In this document: positions 1-9,389 of the stretch, one piece after another
Layout of the letters: every line of letters begins with the position of its first letter
Position numbering within the stretch: the first letter of the stretch is position 1
Assembly: GCA_019348195.1 (NCBI GenBank)
Contig: JAHWJX010000003.1
Coordinates: forward strand, 1-64,000
DNA: 64,000 bases
Source: Pseudomonadota bacterium
GTDB taxonomy: Bacteria; Pseudomonadota; Alphaproteobacteria; Caulobacterales; Caulobacteraceae
Reading direction: 5' to 3'
The notes under the pieces: model-generated
The model's database searches: none
Seen by the model: the letters and a program-made list of their open reading frames with translations, nothing else
What the model was told of the DNA's origin: nothing
Translations under genes and position numbers: made by a program

Positions 1-216
1 CTGGCCGGGGCCATGGCGACCCGGAAGGCGGCATGGCTGCCCGCGGGGCTGGTCGCGGCCTATGGCGCGGCGTGGACGGCCCACGCCCTGATCGAGAAGA
101 ACAAGCCGGCGACTTTTCAATATTTTCGCTGGTCGCTCCTGAGCGACCTCCGCATGCTGGCGCTTGCGCTGAGCGGCCGGATGGGCCCGGAGCTTGCCCG
201 ATACCGGCTGAGCTAA
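1..216 (+). CDS. Mpo1-like (DUF962) membrane protein, C-terminal part
   Basis: The frame is open to the left edge, so this is the C-terminal 71 or so codons of a gene that starts outside the window; the internal ATG at 13 is probably not the start. A hydrophobic helix (LPAGLVAAYGAAWTAHALIE) is followed by NKPATFQYFRWSLLSDLRM and a GRMG segment. This matches the end of DUF962/Mpo1-like small membrane proteins, where the helix leads into an ExNxPATF...WSL..D.RM motif. Yeast Mpo1 is an iron-dependent 2-hydroxy fatty acid dioxygenase of the ER; the bacterial role is not established. The next gene begins 10 bases downstream, so the two may share a transcript. Confidence 0.7.
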   Translation: MAGAMATRKAAWLPAGLVAAYGAAWTAHALIEKNKPATFQYFRWSLLSDLRMLALALSGRMGPELARYRLS

Positions 217-226
217 GGAGAAGGGC

Positions 227-1000
227 ATGGCAGACGGCACCACCCAGGCGCCTTTCGCGAGTCTGAAGGGTCAGGTTAGCCCGGAGGAATGGCAGGCTCG
301 GGTCGACCTCGCAGCGCTCTATCGCCTGGTGGCGCTGGAAGGGTGGGACGACATGATCTTCACTCATCTGTCCGCGCGGGTGCCCGGCACGGAGCACTTC
401 CTCATCAACCCGTACGGCTTCTTTTTCGAAGAGATGACGGCCTCGGCGCTGGTCAAGGTGGATGCGGAAGGGGCGGTCGCCCAGAAGACCTCCAGCTTTG
501 TGAATCCGGCGGGGTTCACCATCCACTCGGCGGTTCACTTGGCGCGGGCGGATGCGCACTACGTGATTCACCTCCATACCGACGCCGGTGTGGCGGTGTC
601 GGCCCATTCGGAAGGCCTGCTGCCGCTGACGCAGCATGCACTGATCGCGCTCCCCGGGCTGGCCTACCACGACTACGAAGGCATCGCGGTCAACCTGGAG
701 GAGCGTGAGCGGATCGTCCGTGATCTCGGGGACAAGCGGGTGATGCTGCTGCGCAACCACGGAACCCTGGCGTTGGGGGAGACCGCGGCGCAGGCCTGGC
801 TCGGCGCCTTCTTCCTGGAGCGGGCCTGCCGGCAGCAGTGCCTGGCGCTGGCGGCGGGCCGGCAAGGCGTGCTGTTGGCTTCGCAGGAGGCGCAGGTGGA
901 GGTGCGGGAACAGACGCGCGCCATGCCCATGGTGGCGGGTCTGGCCTGGCCGGGGCTGTTGCGCCGCTTGAACCGTCTGTCGCCGGGGTACGACGCCTAG
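227..1000 (+). CDS. class II aldolase/adducin family protein
   Basis: A 257-residue cytoplasmic protein of the class II aldolase/adducin fold (the FucA/AraD group of zinc-dependent aldolases and epimerases). Metal ligands are visible as HLHTDAGVAVSAH near residues 122-134 and a third histidine in RNHGTLALGET near residue 177. The N-terminal part (LYRLVALEGWDDMIFTHLSARVPG) is also typical of the family. The start at 227 has a good ribosome binding site (AAGGAGAAGGGC). Its substrate cannot be told from sequence; many alphaproteobacterial members next to no sugar genes are annotated only to family level. Confidence 0.85.
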   Translation: MADGTTQAPFASLKGQVSPEEWQARVDLAALYRLVALEGWDDMIFTHLSARVPGTEHFLINPYGFFFEEMTASALVKVDAEGAVAQKTSSFVNPAGFTIHSAVHLARADAHYVIHLHTDAGVAVSAHSEGLLPLTQHALIALPGLAYHDYEGIAVNLEERERIVRDLGDKRVMLLRNHGTLALGETAAQAWLGAFFLERACRQQCLALAAGRQGVLLASQEAQVEVREQTRAMPMVAGLAWPGLLRRLNRLSPGYDA

Positions 1001-1146
1001 CCGGGCGGTCTCAAGCGGGGCCGGAGTCCCCCTCAGAAACGGGGCCTGCCGGAGCTTGCGAGGTCAGCATCTGTCACGGGCGCTGCGACGGAACTATCTG
1101 GGCCCCGACGTGTAAGGCCCTCTCCCCCCGTTCGCCCGGAGCCGAT

Positions 1147-2403
1147 TTGCTGCGTCGTCACGCCTTTCTGGTTGGGGCCTTGGCCCTGTTGCTGCTGATG
1201 GCGGCCGCGGGAGTTTGGAAGCTGTTCCTGGCGCCGGACCAGGCGGAGGCGCAGGGCGGGCCCGCCGCCGGCGCCTCCGGTGGATCCGCCCGCCCGGCGG
1301 GCGGCGGTGGAGCGGGTGGCGGCCGGGCCGCGACGGTGCGCGTGGCCTTGCCTGAGCCGCAGACCTTCGAGGATCGGCTGGAGGCGCTGGGCCAAGCCAA
1401 GGCGAGGCGGTCGGTGACCATCACCTCGGACACCACCGAACTGATCACGCGCGTGCTTTTCACCAGCGGTCAGCGGGTGGGCCAAGGGCAGACCCTGGTG
1501 GAGCTCAAGGCGGAGGAGCAGGGGGCGGACGTGGCGCGGGCGCAGGCGGCGCTGGGCCAGGCGCAACGCGACCTGCAGCGCTACGTTCAACTGGATCAAC
1601 GCGGGTTCGCGCCGCGAGCCGAGGTGGAGAACCGGCGTGCGGCCGTGGCGGAGGCGCGGGCGACGCTCCGGGCGGTGCAGGCGCGGGCGCAGGACCGGCT
1701 GATCCGGGCGCCGTTCGGTGGAACCATCGGCTTGTCCGACGCGGCGCCGGGCCAGTTGGTCAATCCCGGCGCGGCGATCGCGACGCTGGACGACCTGTCC
1801 TCGATCCATGTCGATTTCCCCGTGCCGGAGCGCTACCTGGGCGGCCTCCGTGCGGGGCTGCCGGTGGAGGCGGCCTCCGACGCCTTTCCGGACCAAATCC
1901 TGCGCGGGACGATCTCGCGCATCGACACGCGGGTGGATCCGGCGACTCGGGCGGTGACGGCCCGGGCCGAGTTCGCCAACCCCGGCGAGCGGATCAAGCC
2001 GGGCATGCTGTTGCGCGTGGGCGTCGTCCAGGGCGCGCGACAGGCGCTGGCGGTCCCCGAGTCGGCCGTGCTGTTCGAGGGCGATGAGGCCTTCGTCTAC
2101 GCCGTGGCTCCGGGTGGGGGCGCGAGGGGCGGCGGGCAGGGCGGAGCAGGCGGCCAGGCGGGTTCGCGCGGAGCCGGAGGCGGCGCTCGACTGGTGGCTC
2201 AACGGCGGCCCGTGAAGACCGGAGCGCGGCAGAGCGGACGTGTTGAGATCGTCTCGGGCCTGCGAGCCGGTGAGCGGATCGTGGCGGAAGGGCTGAACCG
2301 GGTGAACCCTAACCAGCCGGTGCGAATCGCGGGTGCGGGCGGCGGTGGGGGCGGCGCCTCGGCCGGAGCCGGGAGCGGCGGGTCGAGAGGAGCTGTGCGA
2401 TGA
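1147..2403 (+). CDS. RND efflux periplasmic adaptor subunit (membrane fusion protein)
   Basis: Periplasmic adaptor of a resistance-nodulation-division efflux pump. A signal anchor (LLRRHAFLVGALALLLLMA) is followed by a Gly/Ala-rich linker, the barrel-sandwich/lipoyl half-motifs (RAPFGGTIGLSDAAPGQLV), an alpha-hairpin (AQAALGQAQRDLQRYVQL) and a beta-barrel (RIKPGMLLRVGV). The open frame runs back to an ATG at 838 inside the aldolase gene, but the best start is the TTG at 1147, with GGAG six bases upstream, which puts the signal sequence at the N terminus. Two glycine-rich tracts, near 2115-2185 and 2330-2390, are unusual for the family. The stop overlaps the permease start (ATGA), so the pair is translationally coupled. 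No outer-membrane TolC-type gene is adjacent. Confidence 0.85.
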   Translation: MLRRHAFLVGALALLLLMAAAGVWKLFLAPDQAEAQGGPAAGASGGSARPAGGGGAGGGRAATVRVALPEPQTFEDRLEALGQAKARRSVTITSDTTELITRVLFTSGQRVGQGQTLVELKAEEQGADVARAQAALGQAQRDLQRYVQLDQRGFAPRAEVENRRAAVAEARATLRAVQARAQDRLIRAPFGGTIGLSDAAPGQLVNPGAAIATLDDLSSIHVDFPVPERYLGGLRAGLPVEAASDAFPDQILRGTISRIDTRVDPATRAVTARAEFANPGERIKPGMLLRVGVVQGARQALAVPESAVLFEGDEAFVYAVAPGGGARGGGQGGAGGQAGSRGAGGGARLVAQRRPVKTGARQSGRVEIVSGLRAGERIVAEGLNRVNPNQPVRIAGAGGGGGGASAGAGSGGSRGAVR

Positions 2404-5400
2404 TGCTGTCGGACGTCTCCGTCAAACGGCCGGTGTTGGCCGCGGTGGCGGCCATCGTGCTGTGCGTGGTGGGGCTGGCGGCCTTCTTCGCCCTGCCCGT
2501 GCGCGAGCTGCCCAACATCGACCCGTCGATCGTGTCCATCTCGACCGATTACCGCGGAGCCTCGGCGGAGGTGATCGAGAGCCGGATCACCGAGGTGATC
2601 GAACGCCAGGTGGCCGGCATCCAGGGCCAGGAGCGGATCAGCTCCTCCAGCCGGGACGGGGCCTCGCGCATATCCATCGAGTTCGGGCTCGGCCGGGACA
2701 TCGATGATGCGGCCAACGACGTGCGTGACGCCGTCTCTCGCGTGGCCAACGCCCTGCCGGAGCAGGCCAACGCGCCGCAGGTGGCCAAGGCGGACGCGGA
2801 CGCCGCGCCCATCATGATCCTGTTCCTGTCCGCGCCGAACCTGAGCCGGCTGGAGCTGACGGACTATGCCGAACGCTATCTGGTCGAGCGGTTCTCGACG
2901 GTGCCCGGCGTGGCCAATGTCCGCATCTTCGGCGAGCAGCAGTACGCCATGCGCATCGAGCTGGACGCGGACGCGCTGGCCGCGCGCGGGCTCACGGTCG
3001 CGGACGTGGAGACGGCTCTGGCCGCCAACAACAACGAGCTGCCGGCGGGGACGCTGGAAGGTCAGGACAAGGATTTCACCATTCGCGTCGCGCGGGGCTA
3101 CGCCCATGCCGAAGACTTCATGCAGCTGCCGATCGGCACGGCGGCGCGCAGCACCGGCGGGGGAACCGTCAGCGCCTCCGGCCTGGTGACGGGCCGGGCG
3201 GTGGCCGGCGGGGAGGCGGAGCAGGCCTATGTCACGCGGCTGGGCGACGTCGCGCGGGTGGTGGAGGCCGCCAACGACCGGCGGCGCATGTTCCGCGGCA
3301 ACGGCAAGGACCAGATCGGGCTGGCGATCACCCGCCAGTCCCAGGCCAACGACCTGGAGATCAGCGAGGGCGTGCGCACGGCCATGGAGGACGTCCGCGG
3401 CGGCCTGCCGGAGGGCGCCACCTTCATCGTCGCCTCTGATGCGTCGGAGTTCACGTCCGAAGCCATCCACGAGGTTTATGTCACCATCGGCATCTCCCTG
3501 GTCCTGGTGGGACTGGTGAACTTCCTGTTTCTGGGCACCTGGCGGGCTGCGCTCATTCCCACGCTCGTGGCGCCCATCTGCCTCCTGGCCACCTTCATGG
3601 TGCTGGCGCCGCTCGGGTTCTCGCTGAACCTCCTGACCCTGCTCGCGCTGGTGCTCGCCATCGGATTGGTTGTCGATGACGCGATCGTGGTCACGGAGAA
3701 CATCCAGCGACGGGTGGACATGGGCGAACCGCCCGCGGTGGCGGCCCAGCGCGGCGCACGGCAGGTGTTCTTCGCCGTGGTGGCCACAACGATCGTGCTG
3801 ATCGCGGTGTTCGCGCCCTTGCTGTTCCTGCCGGGCTACATCGGGCGGCTGTTCGTCGAACTGGCGGCGGCGATCGCGGCCGCCGTGGCCTTTTCGGCCT
3901 TCCTGGCCTTGAGCTTGTCGCCGATGCTGGCCTCCAAACTGCTCCGGCCGGCGCACAACCAGGGCTGGGTCGCGCGCACAATCGACCGGAGCATGGACGC
4001 GCTCCGCGACAGCTATCGGGCCTCCCTGGACATGATGGTGGGCCGGCGCGCGGCGGCCGTGGGCGTGGCGGCCCTGATCCTTGTCGTGGGGTTGTGCGCG
4101 GCGGGCCTATGGAAGGCGCTGCCGTCGGAGCTGGTGCCCAACGAGGACCGCGGGCGGGTGGACATCCGTTTCCAGGCTCCGGAAGGGACCGGCTACGACG
4201 CCATCGTCCGGGTTGCGCGAGAGGTGGAGCCGCGGCTGGCCGCGCTCACGGGCGAGGGACCCGACAAGCCGGCCGAGCGCTACCTGATCAGCGCGCCGGG
4301 GTTCGGCGGCGCCAATTTCAACTCCGGCAGCGGCGTGCTGACGCTTAAGCCCTTGGGCGAACGGAACATCTCCGCCGACGACCTAGCCGCCCAGCTGAAC
4401 AGAGAGCTGTCCTCCATCACGGGCGCGCGGGTCACCGCCAGCGTGCGCGGGCCTTTTCAGCGCGGCGGGGGCGGAGGCGGGGGCGGCAACAGCGTGGAGC
4501 TGATCGCCACGGGCGCTTCGGAATACGAGGACTTGGCGCGCTGGATGCAGCCCTTGCTGGCGGCGGCCCGGGACAACCCGGCGTTGGGGCGGCCGCGGCT
4601 GGACTATGAACCCAATGCTCCGCGGCTCCTGGTGAACGTGGACCGGGAAAAGGCGGCGGCGCTGGGCGTCTCGCCTTCCGACATCGGTCGGACGCTCGAG
4701 ACCAACTTCGGGGCGCGGCGGTCCACCACCTACATCCGGGGGGGCCAGGAGTACGACGTGCTTTTGCAGGCCGGGCTGGAGGACCGACGCTCGGTCGAGG
4801 ACCTGAACACGCTCTACGTCCGGGGCGGCTCGGGACAGCTGGTGCCCTTGTCGGCGGTGGTCACGACGGAGGTCCGGGGCGACACGCCTGACCGACGCCG
4901 GGTGGACCGGCTGCGCTCCATCACGCTCTCGGCCGAACTGCAGCCTGGGTACACCATCGCCGACGCGGTGAGCTTCTTCGAGGCCGAGGCCGCCAAACAG
5001 CCGCCGGGACCGGTGGTCCGGTGGGGCGGCGGCGCGCGCGACCTCCAGGAGGCCGGCGGGGCGGTGTTCATCGCCTTTGGACTGGCCTTGCTCTTAGTGT
5101 TTCTGGCGTTGGCCGCCCAATTCGAGAGTTGGATCAGCCCCTCGATCATCATGCTGACGGTGCCGCTGGCCGCGGCCGGCGGGCTGTTCGGGTTGCTGAT
5201 GGCGGGGTCGAGCCTCAACATCTACAGCCAGATCGGCTTGATCATTCTGGTGGGCGTGGCGGCCAAGAACGGCATCCTTATTGTGGAGTTCTCCAACCAG
5301 CTGCGCGACGAAGGGCTGTCGGTGCGCGAGGCGGTGATCGAGGCCTCGGCCTTGCGTCTCAGGCCCATCATCATGACGTCCATCGCGACCGCGTTCGGGG

Positions 5401-5660
5401 CCTTGCCCCTGGTGCTGTGGCAGGGCGCCGGGGCCGAGAGCCGTCAGACCATTGGGGTGGTCATCTTCACGGGCGCGATCTTCTCGACCCTGCTGACGCT
5501 GTTCGTGGTGCCGGTGATGTACGGCCTGCTCGCGCGGTTCACCAAGTCGCCCGAATGGACCAGCCGTCAGATCGAGGCCTATGAGGCCGACCACGGGGCC
5601 AACCTGAACGACCGCCACGGCCCGAGCCCGGTTCAACCCGTCCCACAGGCGGCTGAGTAG
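2400..5660 (+). CDS. RND efflux permease, HAE1 type
   Basis: A 1086-residue inner-membrane proton-driven transporter of the AcrB/MexB/MdtB type. It has the usual plan: helix 1, large periplasmic loop, helices 2-6, helix 7, second periplasmic loop, helices 8-12. The helix-4 motif GLVVDDAIVVTENIQRR carries the paired proton-relay aspartates. The helix 10-11 region (GVAAKNGILIVEFSNQLRDE) holds the conserved lysine. An unusual eight-glycine run (residues 688-695 approximately) lies in the second periplasmic domain. It starts inside the stop codon of the adaptor gene and ends 8 bases before a convergent gene. Substrate is unknown; expected to use a TolC-like channel encoded elsewhere. Confidence 0.93.
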   Translation: MMLSDVSVKRPVLAAVAAIVLCVVGLAAFFALPVRELPNIDPSIVSISTDYRGASAEVIESRITEVIERQVAGIQGQERISSSSRDGASRISIEFGLGRDIDDAANDVRDAVSRVANALPEQANAPQVAKADADAAPIMILFLSAPNLSRLELTDYAERYLVERFSTVPGVANVRIFGEQQYAMRIELDADALAARGLTVADVETALAANNNELPAGTLEGQDKDFTIRVARGYAHAEDFMQLPIGTAARSTGGGTVSASGLVTGRAVAGGEAEQAYVTRLGDVARVVEAANDRRRMFRGNGKDQIGLAITRQSQANDLEISEGVRTAMEDVRGGLPEGATFIVASDASEFTSEAIHEVYVTIGISLVLVGLVNFLFLGTWRAALIPTLVAPICLLATFMVLAPLGFSLNLLTLLALVLAIGLVVDDAIVVTENIQRRVDMGEPPAVAAQRGARQVFFAVVATTIVLIAVFAPLLFLPGYIGRLFVELAAAIAAAVAFSAFLALSLSPMLASKLLRPAHNQGWVARTIDRSMDALRDSYRASLDMMVGRRAAAVGVAALILVVGLCAAGLWKALPSELVPNEDRGRVDIRFQAPEGTGYDAIVRVAREVEPRLAALTGEGPDKPAERYLISAPGFGGANFNSGSGVLTLKPLGERNISADDLAAQLNRELSSITGARVTASVRGPFQRGGGGGGGGNSVELIATGASEYEDLARWMQPLLAAARDNPALGRPRLDYEPNAPRLLVNVDREKAAALGVSPSDIGRTLETNFGARRSTTYIRGGQEYDVLLQAGLEDRRSVEDLNTLYVRGGSGQLVPLSAVVTTEVRGDTPDRRRVDRLRSITLSAELQPGYTIADAVSFFEAEAAKQPPGPVVRWGGGARDLQEAGGAVFIAFGLALLLVFLALAAQFESWISPSIIMLTVPLAAAGGLFGLLMAGSSLNIYSQIGLIILVGVAAKNGILIVEFSNQLRDEGLSVREAVIEASALRLRPIIMTSIATAFGALPLVLWQGAGAESRQTIGVVIFTGAIFSTLLTLFVVPVMYGLLARFTKSPEWTSRQIEAYEADHGANLNDRHGPSPVQPVPQAAE

Positions 5661-5668
5661 GCTGGGGC

Positions 5669-7945
5669 TCAGGCCGTCCAGGGCTGCAGCGCGCCCCAGC
5701 TCGCCAGCAGGGCGGCGGTGGCCGCGAAAAGCAGGGCGGTCACCGTGTGGCGGAGGCGCCGGCCCAATGTCCAGCCGCCCCGGCTCTCCGAACGCCAGGC
5801 GGGAAGCAGCAAGGCCAGCAGGGTCACCGAGAATAGGGCGGCCAGCAGGGCCGCCCAGGAGCCGATCCGGAGCCAAGGGCCCGGCCAATCGTAAAGAACA
5901 TCAGCTTCGTCCACGGCGGCGCTGACGGCGAAACCGATGAACCCGGCGAAGGCCAGGATCCAGAAAAGCGCGGCTGCGGTCTCTACGGCGCCCGAACGCG
6001 CTTGGGCCGAACTGGGGCGTCCATTACGGCGCAGGCGAAGCACGGCGCCGATCAAGGCCAGCATGCTGGCCAGGAGCGTGAGGTTGGCCAGGATGCCGAG
6101 GCTGACCGGGCTGCCCCACCACGACTGGCGGTCGTAAGCCGCTCCGCCCCACGGAGCGTACCAGCGCACGGCGCGGCCGTTTTCCATCTGGAACACCAGG
6201 TTTTCAGCGCCGTCGTCGGACCGGAAGCGCCCCGTGACCGAGCCGTTGGGCGCCTCAGGCGTCCAGGCCCGCGCACCACCGCGCTCGGGCGTGAGCAGCC
6301 GCCCATCCTCGCTGATCCGCACATCGGCCGCACCGGTGATGCGCGAGGCGAAGCCCTCCAGGCCGCCGTAAGCGCGACGGGTGGTGAGATAGGTCCCGGC
6401 AAAGGCGTCAGCCCTGGTCTCCAGGGCGTCGGAGCCGGGCAGGGGCGCGGCCGGCGGCGGGGCGTAGAACCGGTCCACCAGAAGGGCGGGGAGGCGCTCC
6501 ACGAGAGGGCGGCCGGTGTCGGTGTTGGTGGTGACGAAGACGCCCAGCCCAAGTTCGGGCACGGTGACAAGGCTCGTGAAGAAGGAAAGCGTGGCGCCAC
6601 CATGGCCGTAGCCGGTGAAGCCGCCGGGCAGGTCGTATTCCATGAAGCCGTGCGCCCAGCCGTTCACGCCGGGCGCCGAGCGTTGAAGGACGGTGCGAAA
6701 GGCGCGCGCGGTTCCCGGCCCGTAGATGCGGAGGCCGTCAGCGGCCGCGCCATCGTTGAGGAGGGCGATCATGAAGCGGGCCATATCGCCCGAAGTGGCG
6801 CTGGCCGCCCCAGCCGGCGCCACCTGGGTGATCAGTTCGGTGGGGCGGGGCTGGAACCCCGAGCCGGTCCAATGAAACCCTTCGCTGATGTCGGCCGCCA
6901 GCGTCGGCGGCAGCGGCGCGGGAAGGCCGGCGCGGGCGGGATAGGGCTCGCGGAAGCTGGTGCGCGTCATCCCGAGCGGGCCGGTGACGCGGCGCTCGAC
7001 CAGGTCTGCGAAGGGCAGACCGGCCGCCTGAGCGGCCGCGGCGCCGGCCAGGGCCGCACCGTAATTGGAATAGGTCGGCAGATCGCCCGGCGCTCGCACA
7101 CGCTGCGGACGCTCCTCGGCCAGGTAGGTGAGCAGCGGGCGGACTTGATCCGGCCGGCGCTCGAACAGGTGGCCCAGCGCGCGGTCCTCGAAACCCGGAG
7201 TGTGGGTCAGGAGGTCGCGGACCTGGACGGCGCGCCAGCGGCGTCGGTCGGGGACCTGGGCCGGCTCGGGCAGGTAGGCGTTCACCGGGGCGTCCAGGCG
7301 GATGCGGCCCGCCTCCACCTGCTGCATCAGCGCGATCCAGGTGAAGGTCTTGGACACGCTGCCCAGGCGGAACAGGGTCCGGTCGGGGTTCACCGGACGG
7401 GGACGCGGCCGATAGTCCGCGAAGCCGTACCCCTTGTTGAGAAGGATCTGGTTTCCCCCAACCACGGCCACGGCCACGCCCGCGATGTGCTCCGCGCCCA
7501 TGGCGTCGCGAACCAGGCCGTCCACGAAGGCTTCCAGCTCGGTCGGCGGAGGCAGTTGGCCGGGGCCGAGGCGAGCGCCGGGGCGGGCCGGTGCAGGGGG
7601 GACGGCGACCACGGGCGGGAGGGGGACGACGGCCGGGCTCGCGGCGCTGGCCGCCGCGGCCGAAGCGGCGCCGGCCGGAGCCGCGGCTGTCGCGGAGCTT
7701 GGGCGGGGGCGTGAGCGGGCCGCTGGGCGCGGACGGGCGCCGGCGCGCGGCGCTGCGCTGCGCTGCGCCTGCCGGGCGCGTTGCTGGGCTTGCCGCCGGG
7801 CGCGGGCTGCCCGCTCATCGGGCAGGACGCGGTAGCTGGGCGCAGCAAAGGCGTGAGCCCCCGTGATCCCGCTGGGCGGCAAGGGCGTGGAGATGCCCGA
7901 GACCAGCGTCAACCCAAGCGCGAAGGCGCGCAGCGCACGCTTCAT
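5669..7945 (-). CDS. serine hydrolase, class C beta-lactamase/PBP-like with C-terminal membrane helices
   Basis: A 758-residue exported protein. A signal peptide (about residues 1-35) is followed by an Ala/Pro/Arg-rich linker (40-130) and a beta-lactamase-type catalytic domain with S196-V-S-K199 (the SxxK nucleophile motif) and YSN (the second, YxN motif). The GHGGATLSFFTSLV segment supplies the third motif region. After a lipocalin-like region there are several hydrophobic helices near the C terminus (VSLGILANLTLLASMLALIG and others), suggesting membrane anchoring. Relatives act as D-aminopeptidases, esterases or peptidoglycan-related hydrolases; the exact substrate is unknown. It is transcribed away from the genes upstream and converges with the RND permease. 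Confidence 0.85.
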   Translation of the reverse strand: MKRALRAFALGLTLVSGISTPLPPSGITGAHAFAAPSYRVLPDERAARARRQAQQRARQAQRSAAPRAGARPRPAARSRPRPSSATAAAPAGAASAAAASAASPAVVPLPPVVAVPPAPARPGARLGPGQLPPPTELEAFVDGLVRDAMGAEHIAGVAVAVVGGNQILLNKGYGFADYRPRPRPVNPDRTLFRLGSVSKTFTWIALMQQVEAGRIRLDAPVNAYLPEPAQVPDRRRWRAVQVRDLLTHTPGFEDRALGHLFERRPDQVRPLLTYLAEERPQRVRAPGDLPTYSNYGAALAGAAAAQAAGLPFADLVERRVTGPLGMTRTSFREPYPARAGLPAPLPPTLAADISEGFHWTGSGFQPRPTELITQVAPAGAASATSGDMARFMIALLNDGAAADGLRIYGPGTARAFRTVLQRSAPGVNGWAHGFMEYDLPGGFTGYGHGGATLSFFTSLVTVPELGLGVFVTTNTDTGRPLVERLPALLVDRFYAPPPAAPLPGSDALETRADAFAGTYLTTRRAYGGLEGFASRITGAADVRISEDGRLLTPERGGARAWTPEAPNGSVTGRFRSDDGAENLVFQMENGRAVRWYAPWGGAAYDRQSWWGSPVSLGILANLTLLASMLALIGAVLRLRRNGRPSSAQARSGAVETAAALFWILAFAGFIGFAVSAAVDEADVLYDWPGPWLRIGSWAALLAALFSVTLLALLLPAWRSESRGGWTLGRRLRHTVTALLFAATAALLASWGALQPWTA

Positions 7946-7994
7946 CCACCCGACTCCCGTTCCCTTCTCATCCGCGCCGCTCGGGCGCCCGACG

Positions 7995-8768
7995 TCAAGG
8001 GGCAGGCTGTTCGGCGCCGTTCAGGGGAAGCAAGGGCAGCAGCGGCCGGATGCGGGCGCCGGCGCTGATCTGCGGTTCGGAGGCGGGAGACAGCTTCAGC
8101 TCCGTCTCGCGCCGGGCGACGCAGGCCTGGACGCCTCGAGCCAAGGCGAGGAAATCCAGAGCCCGCGGAAAGTTCTCCAGGACGCAGCCGTCGAAGAAGG
8201 GATAGGTGTCGTCCTCGCCGCAGCCGAAAGAGGTGCGGTCACGACGGGCGGCGGTGACGACCAGCCGGTCGGGCGCGGATAGGGCCGGGACATAGACTCC
8301 GGAGAAGCAGGCGGAGATCATAACCACCGTTGGCCGATCGCGGCACGTCGCATTGAGCAATCTCCCGAGCACGGCCGGGGGCAATTGCCCGTTGCGACCG
8401 AAAACGATGCCGTCCGGCGAGCCATGCGAGGTCATGTACACCAGGCAGCCGCCCGGGGCCTTCCGGGCCAGCTCGGTCAAGCCTACGAACACGTTTCGCG
8501 GATTGGTTTCCCCCACCCCGGCGCTGGGCTCCACGGCGTAGCTGCGCAGGTTCTCGCGGCGAAAGCCGGCGCGGATCAGGGCGGTGGAGACGTCGCGCCG
8601 GGCGTTGTCGAAGGCCGCGGTCGGCCGGCCGTTGCTGGCGCGCCAATCCGCCGCGACCACGATCGCCGCCCAGTCGGAAAAGGGGGCGGGGGTTGGCGCG
8701 GCCTGGAAGCCGCAGCTCAGGACAACTGCGACCAGGCCGAGGATGGCGCGGATGGCTGCTCGCGTCAT
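7995..8768 (-). CDS. C13 (legumain/caspase-like) cysteine protease, exported
   Basis: A 257-residue protein with an N-terminal signal sequence (AAIRAILGLVAVVLSCGFQA, possibly a lipobox LSCG at residues 17-20). The clan CD dyad is visible: His115 in YMTSHGSPDG and Cys154 in VVMISACFSGVY. The domain opens with WAAIVVAADWRASNGRP and a DNARRDVSTAL helix, as in bacterial peptidase C13 proteins related to legumain and caspases. Its ATG overlaps the stop codon of sspB (ATGA), so the two genes are translationally coupled. Biological substrate unknown; bacterial C13 members are little studied. Confidence 0.75.
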   Translation of the reverse strand: MTRAAIRAILGLVAVVLSCGFQAAPTPAPFSDWAAIVVAADWRASNGRPTAAFDNARRDVSTALIRAGFRRENLRSYAVEPSAGVGETNPRNVFVGLTELARKAPGGCLVYMTSHGSPDGIVFGRNGQLPPAVLGRLLNATCRDRPTVVMISACFSGVYVPALSAPDRLVVTAARRDRTSFGCGEDDTYPFFDGCVLENFPRALDFLALARGVQACVARRETELKLSPASEPQISAGARIRPLLPLLPLNGAEQPAP

Positions 8769-9283
8769 TTCTTCCGGAACTGGTCCAGGGAGACGATCTT
8801 GGGCCCGGCGGCCTCAGCGTTGTTAGGGGCGGGAGGCGGTTCGGCGTTGGCGTCGCGGAGCGCGGGCGTGGAGGCGGGCTCCAGGGAAACGACCGGAGCG
8901 GAGGCGGGCTCGGTGGCTTCGAACTGCAGCAGGAACTGCACGCTGGGGTCGTAGAAACGGGTCACGGCGGCGTAGGGCACCACCATCCGCTTGGGCTGAC
9001 CGCCGAACTTGAGCGTGATGGCGAACTGCGTCTCATCCACCTGCAAGTCCCAATACTGGTGCTGCAGGACGATGGTCATCTCGTCAGGATAACGGGTGAG
9101 CAGGTCGGCCGGAGCGCTGACGCCGGGTCCGTGAGTCTTGAAGGTGATGTAGAAGTGGTGGGCGCCAGGCAGGCCCTGGGGATCGAGGCCGCGCCGGAGC
9201 GCGCCGCGCACGACGCCGCGCAGGGCCTCTTGGGCGAGCCCCTCATAGTCCATCAGGTCTTCGGGCTTGCCGGTGTCGGTCAT
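8765..9283 (-). CDS. sspB: alphaproteobacterial SspB, ClpXP adaptor for ssrA-tagged proteins
   Basis: A 172-residue adaptor. The N-terminal domain (about 1-115: YITFKTHGPGVSAPADLL, MTIVLQHQYWDLQV, FAITLKFGGQPKRMVVPYAA) is the SspB tag-binding fold. A disordered Pro/Ala-rich linker follows, and the C terminus KIVSLDQFRKK is the ClpX-docking peptide expected of SspB-alpha. The protein tethers tmRNA-tagged proteins to the ClpXP protease. It lies just downstream of the tmRNA gene on the same strand, and its stop overlaps the start of the C13 protease gene. Length and both functional segments fit well. Confidence 0.92.
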   Translation of the reverse strand: MTDTGKPEDLMDYEGLAQEALRGVVRGALRRGLDPQGLPGAHHFYITFKTHGPGVSAPADLLTRYPDEMTIVLQHQYWDLQVDETQFAITLKFGGQPKRMVVPYAAVTRFYDPSVQFLLQFEATEPASAPVVSLEPASTPALRDANAEPPPAPNNAEAAGPKIVSLDQFRKK

Positions 9284-9389
9284 GGGGCGAGAAGGCTCGG
9301 GAGAGGCGGAGAACCTAACGCGGCGACGCGCGTGCGCAAGCGGTCTTGCGTGTCGTAAACGGCGCAGGCGCGGGAAAGTGGAGGGGTTC

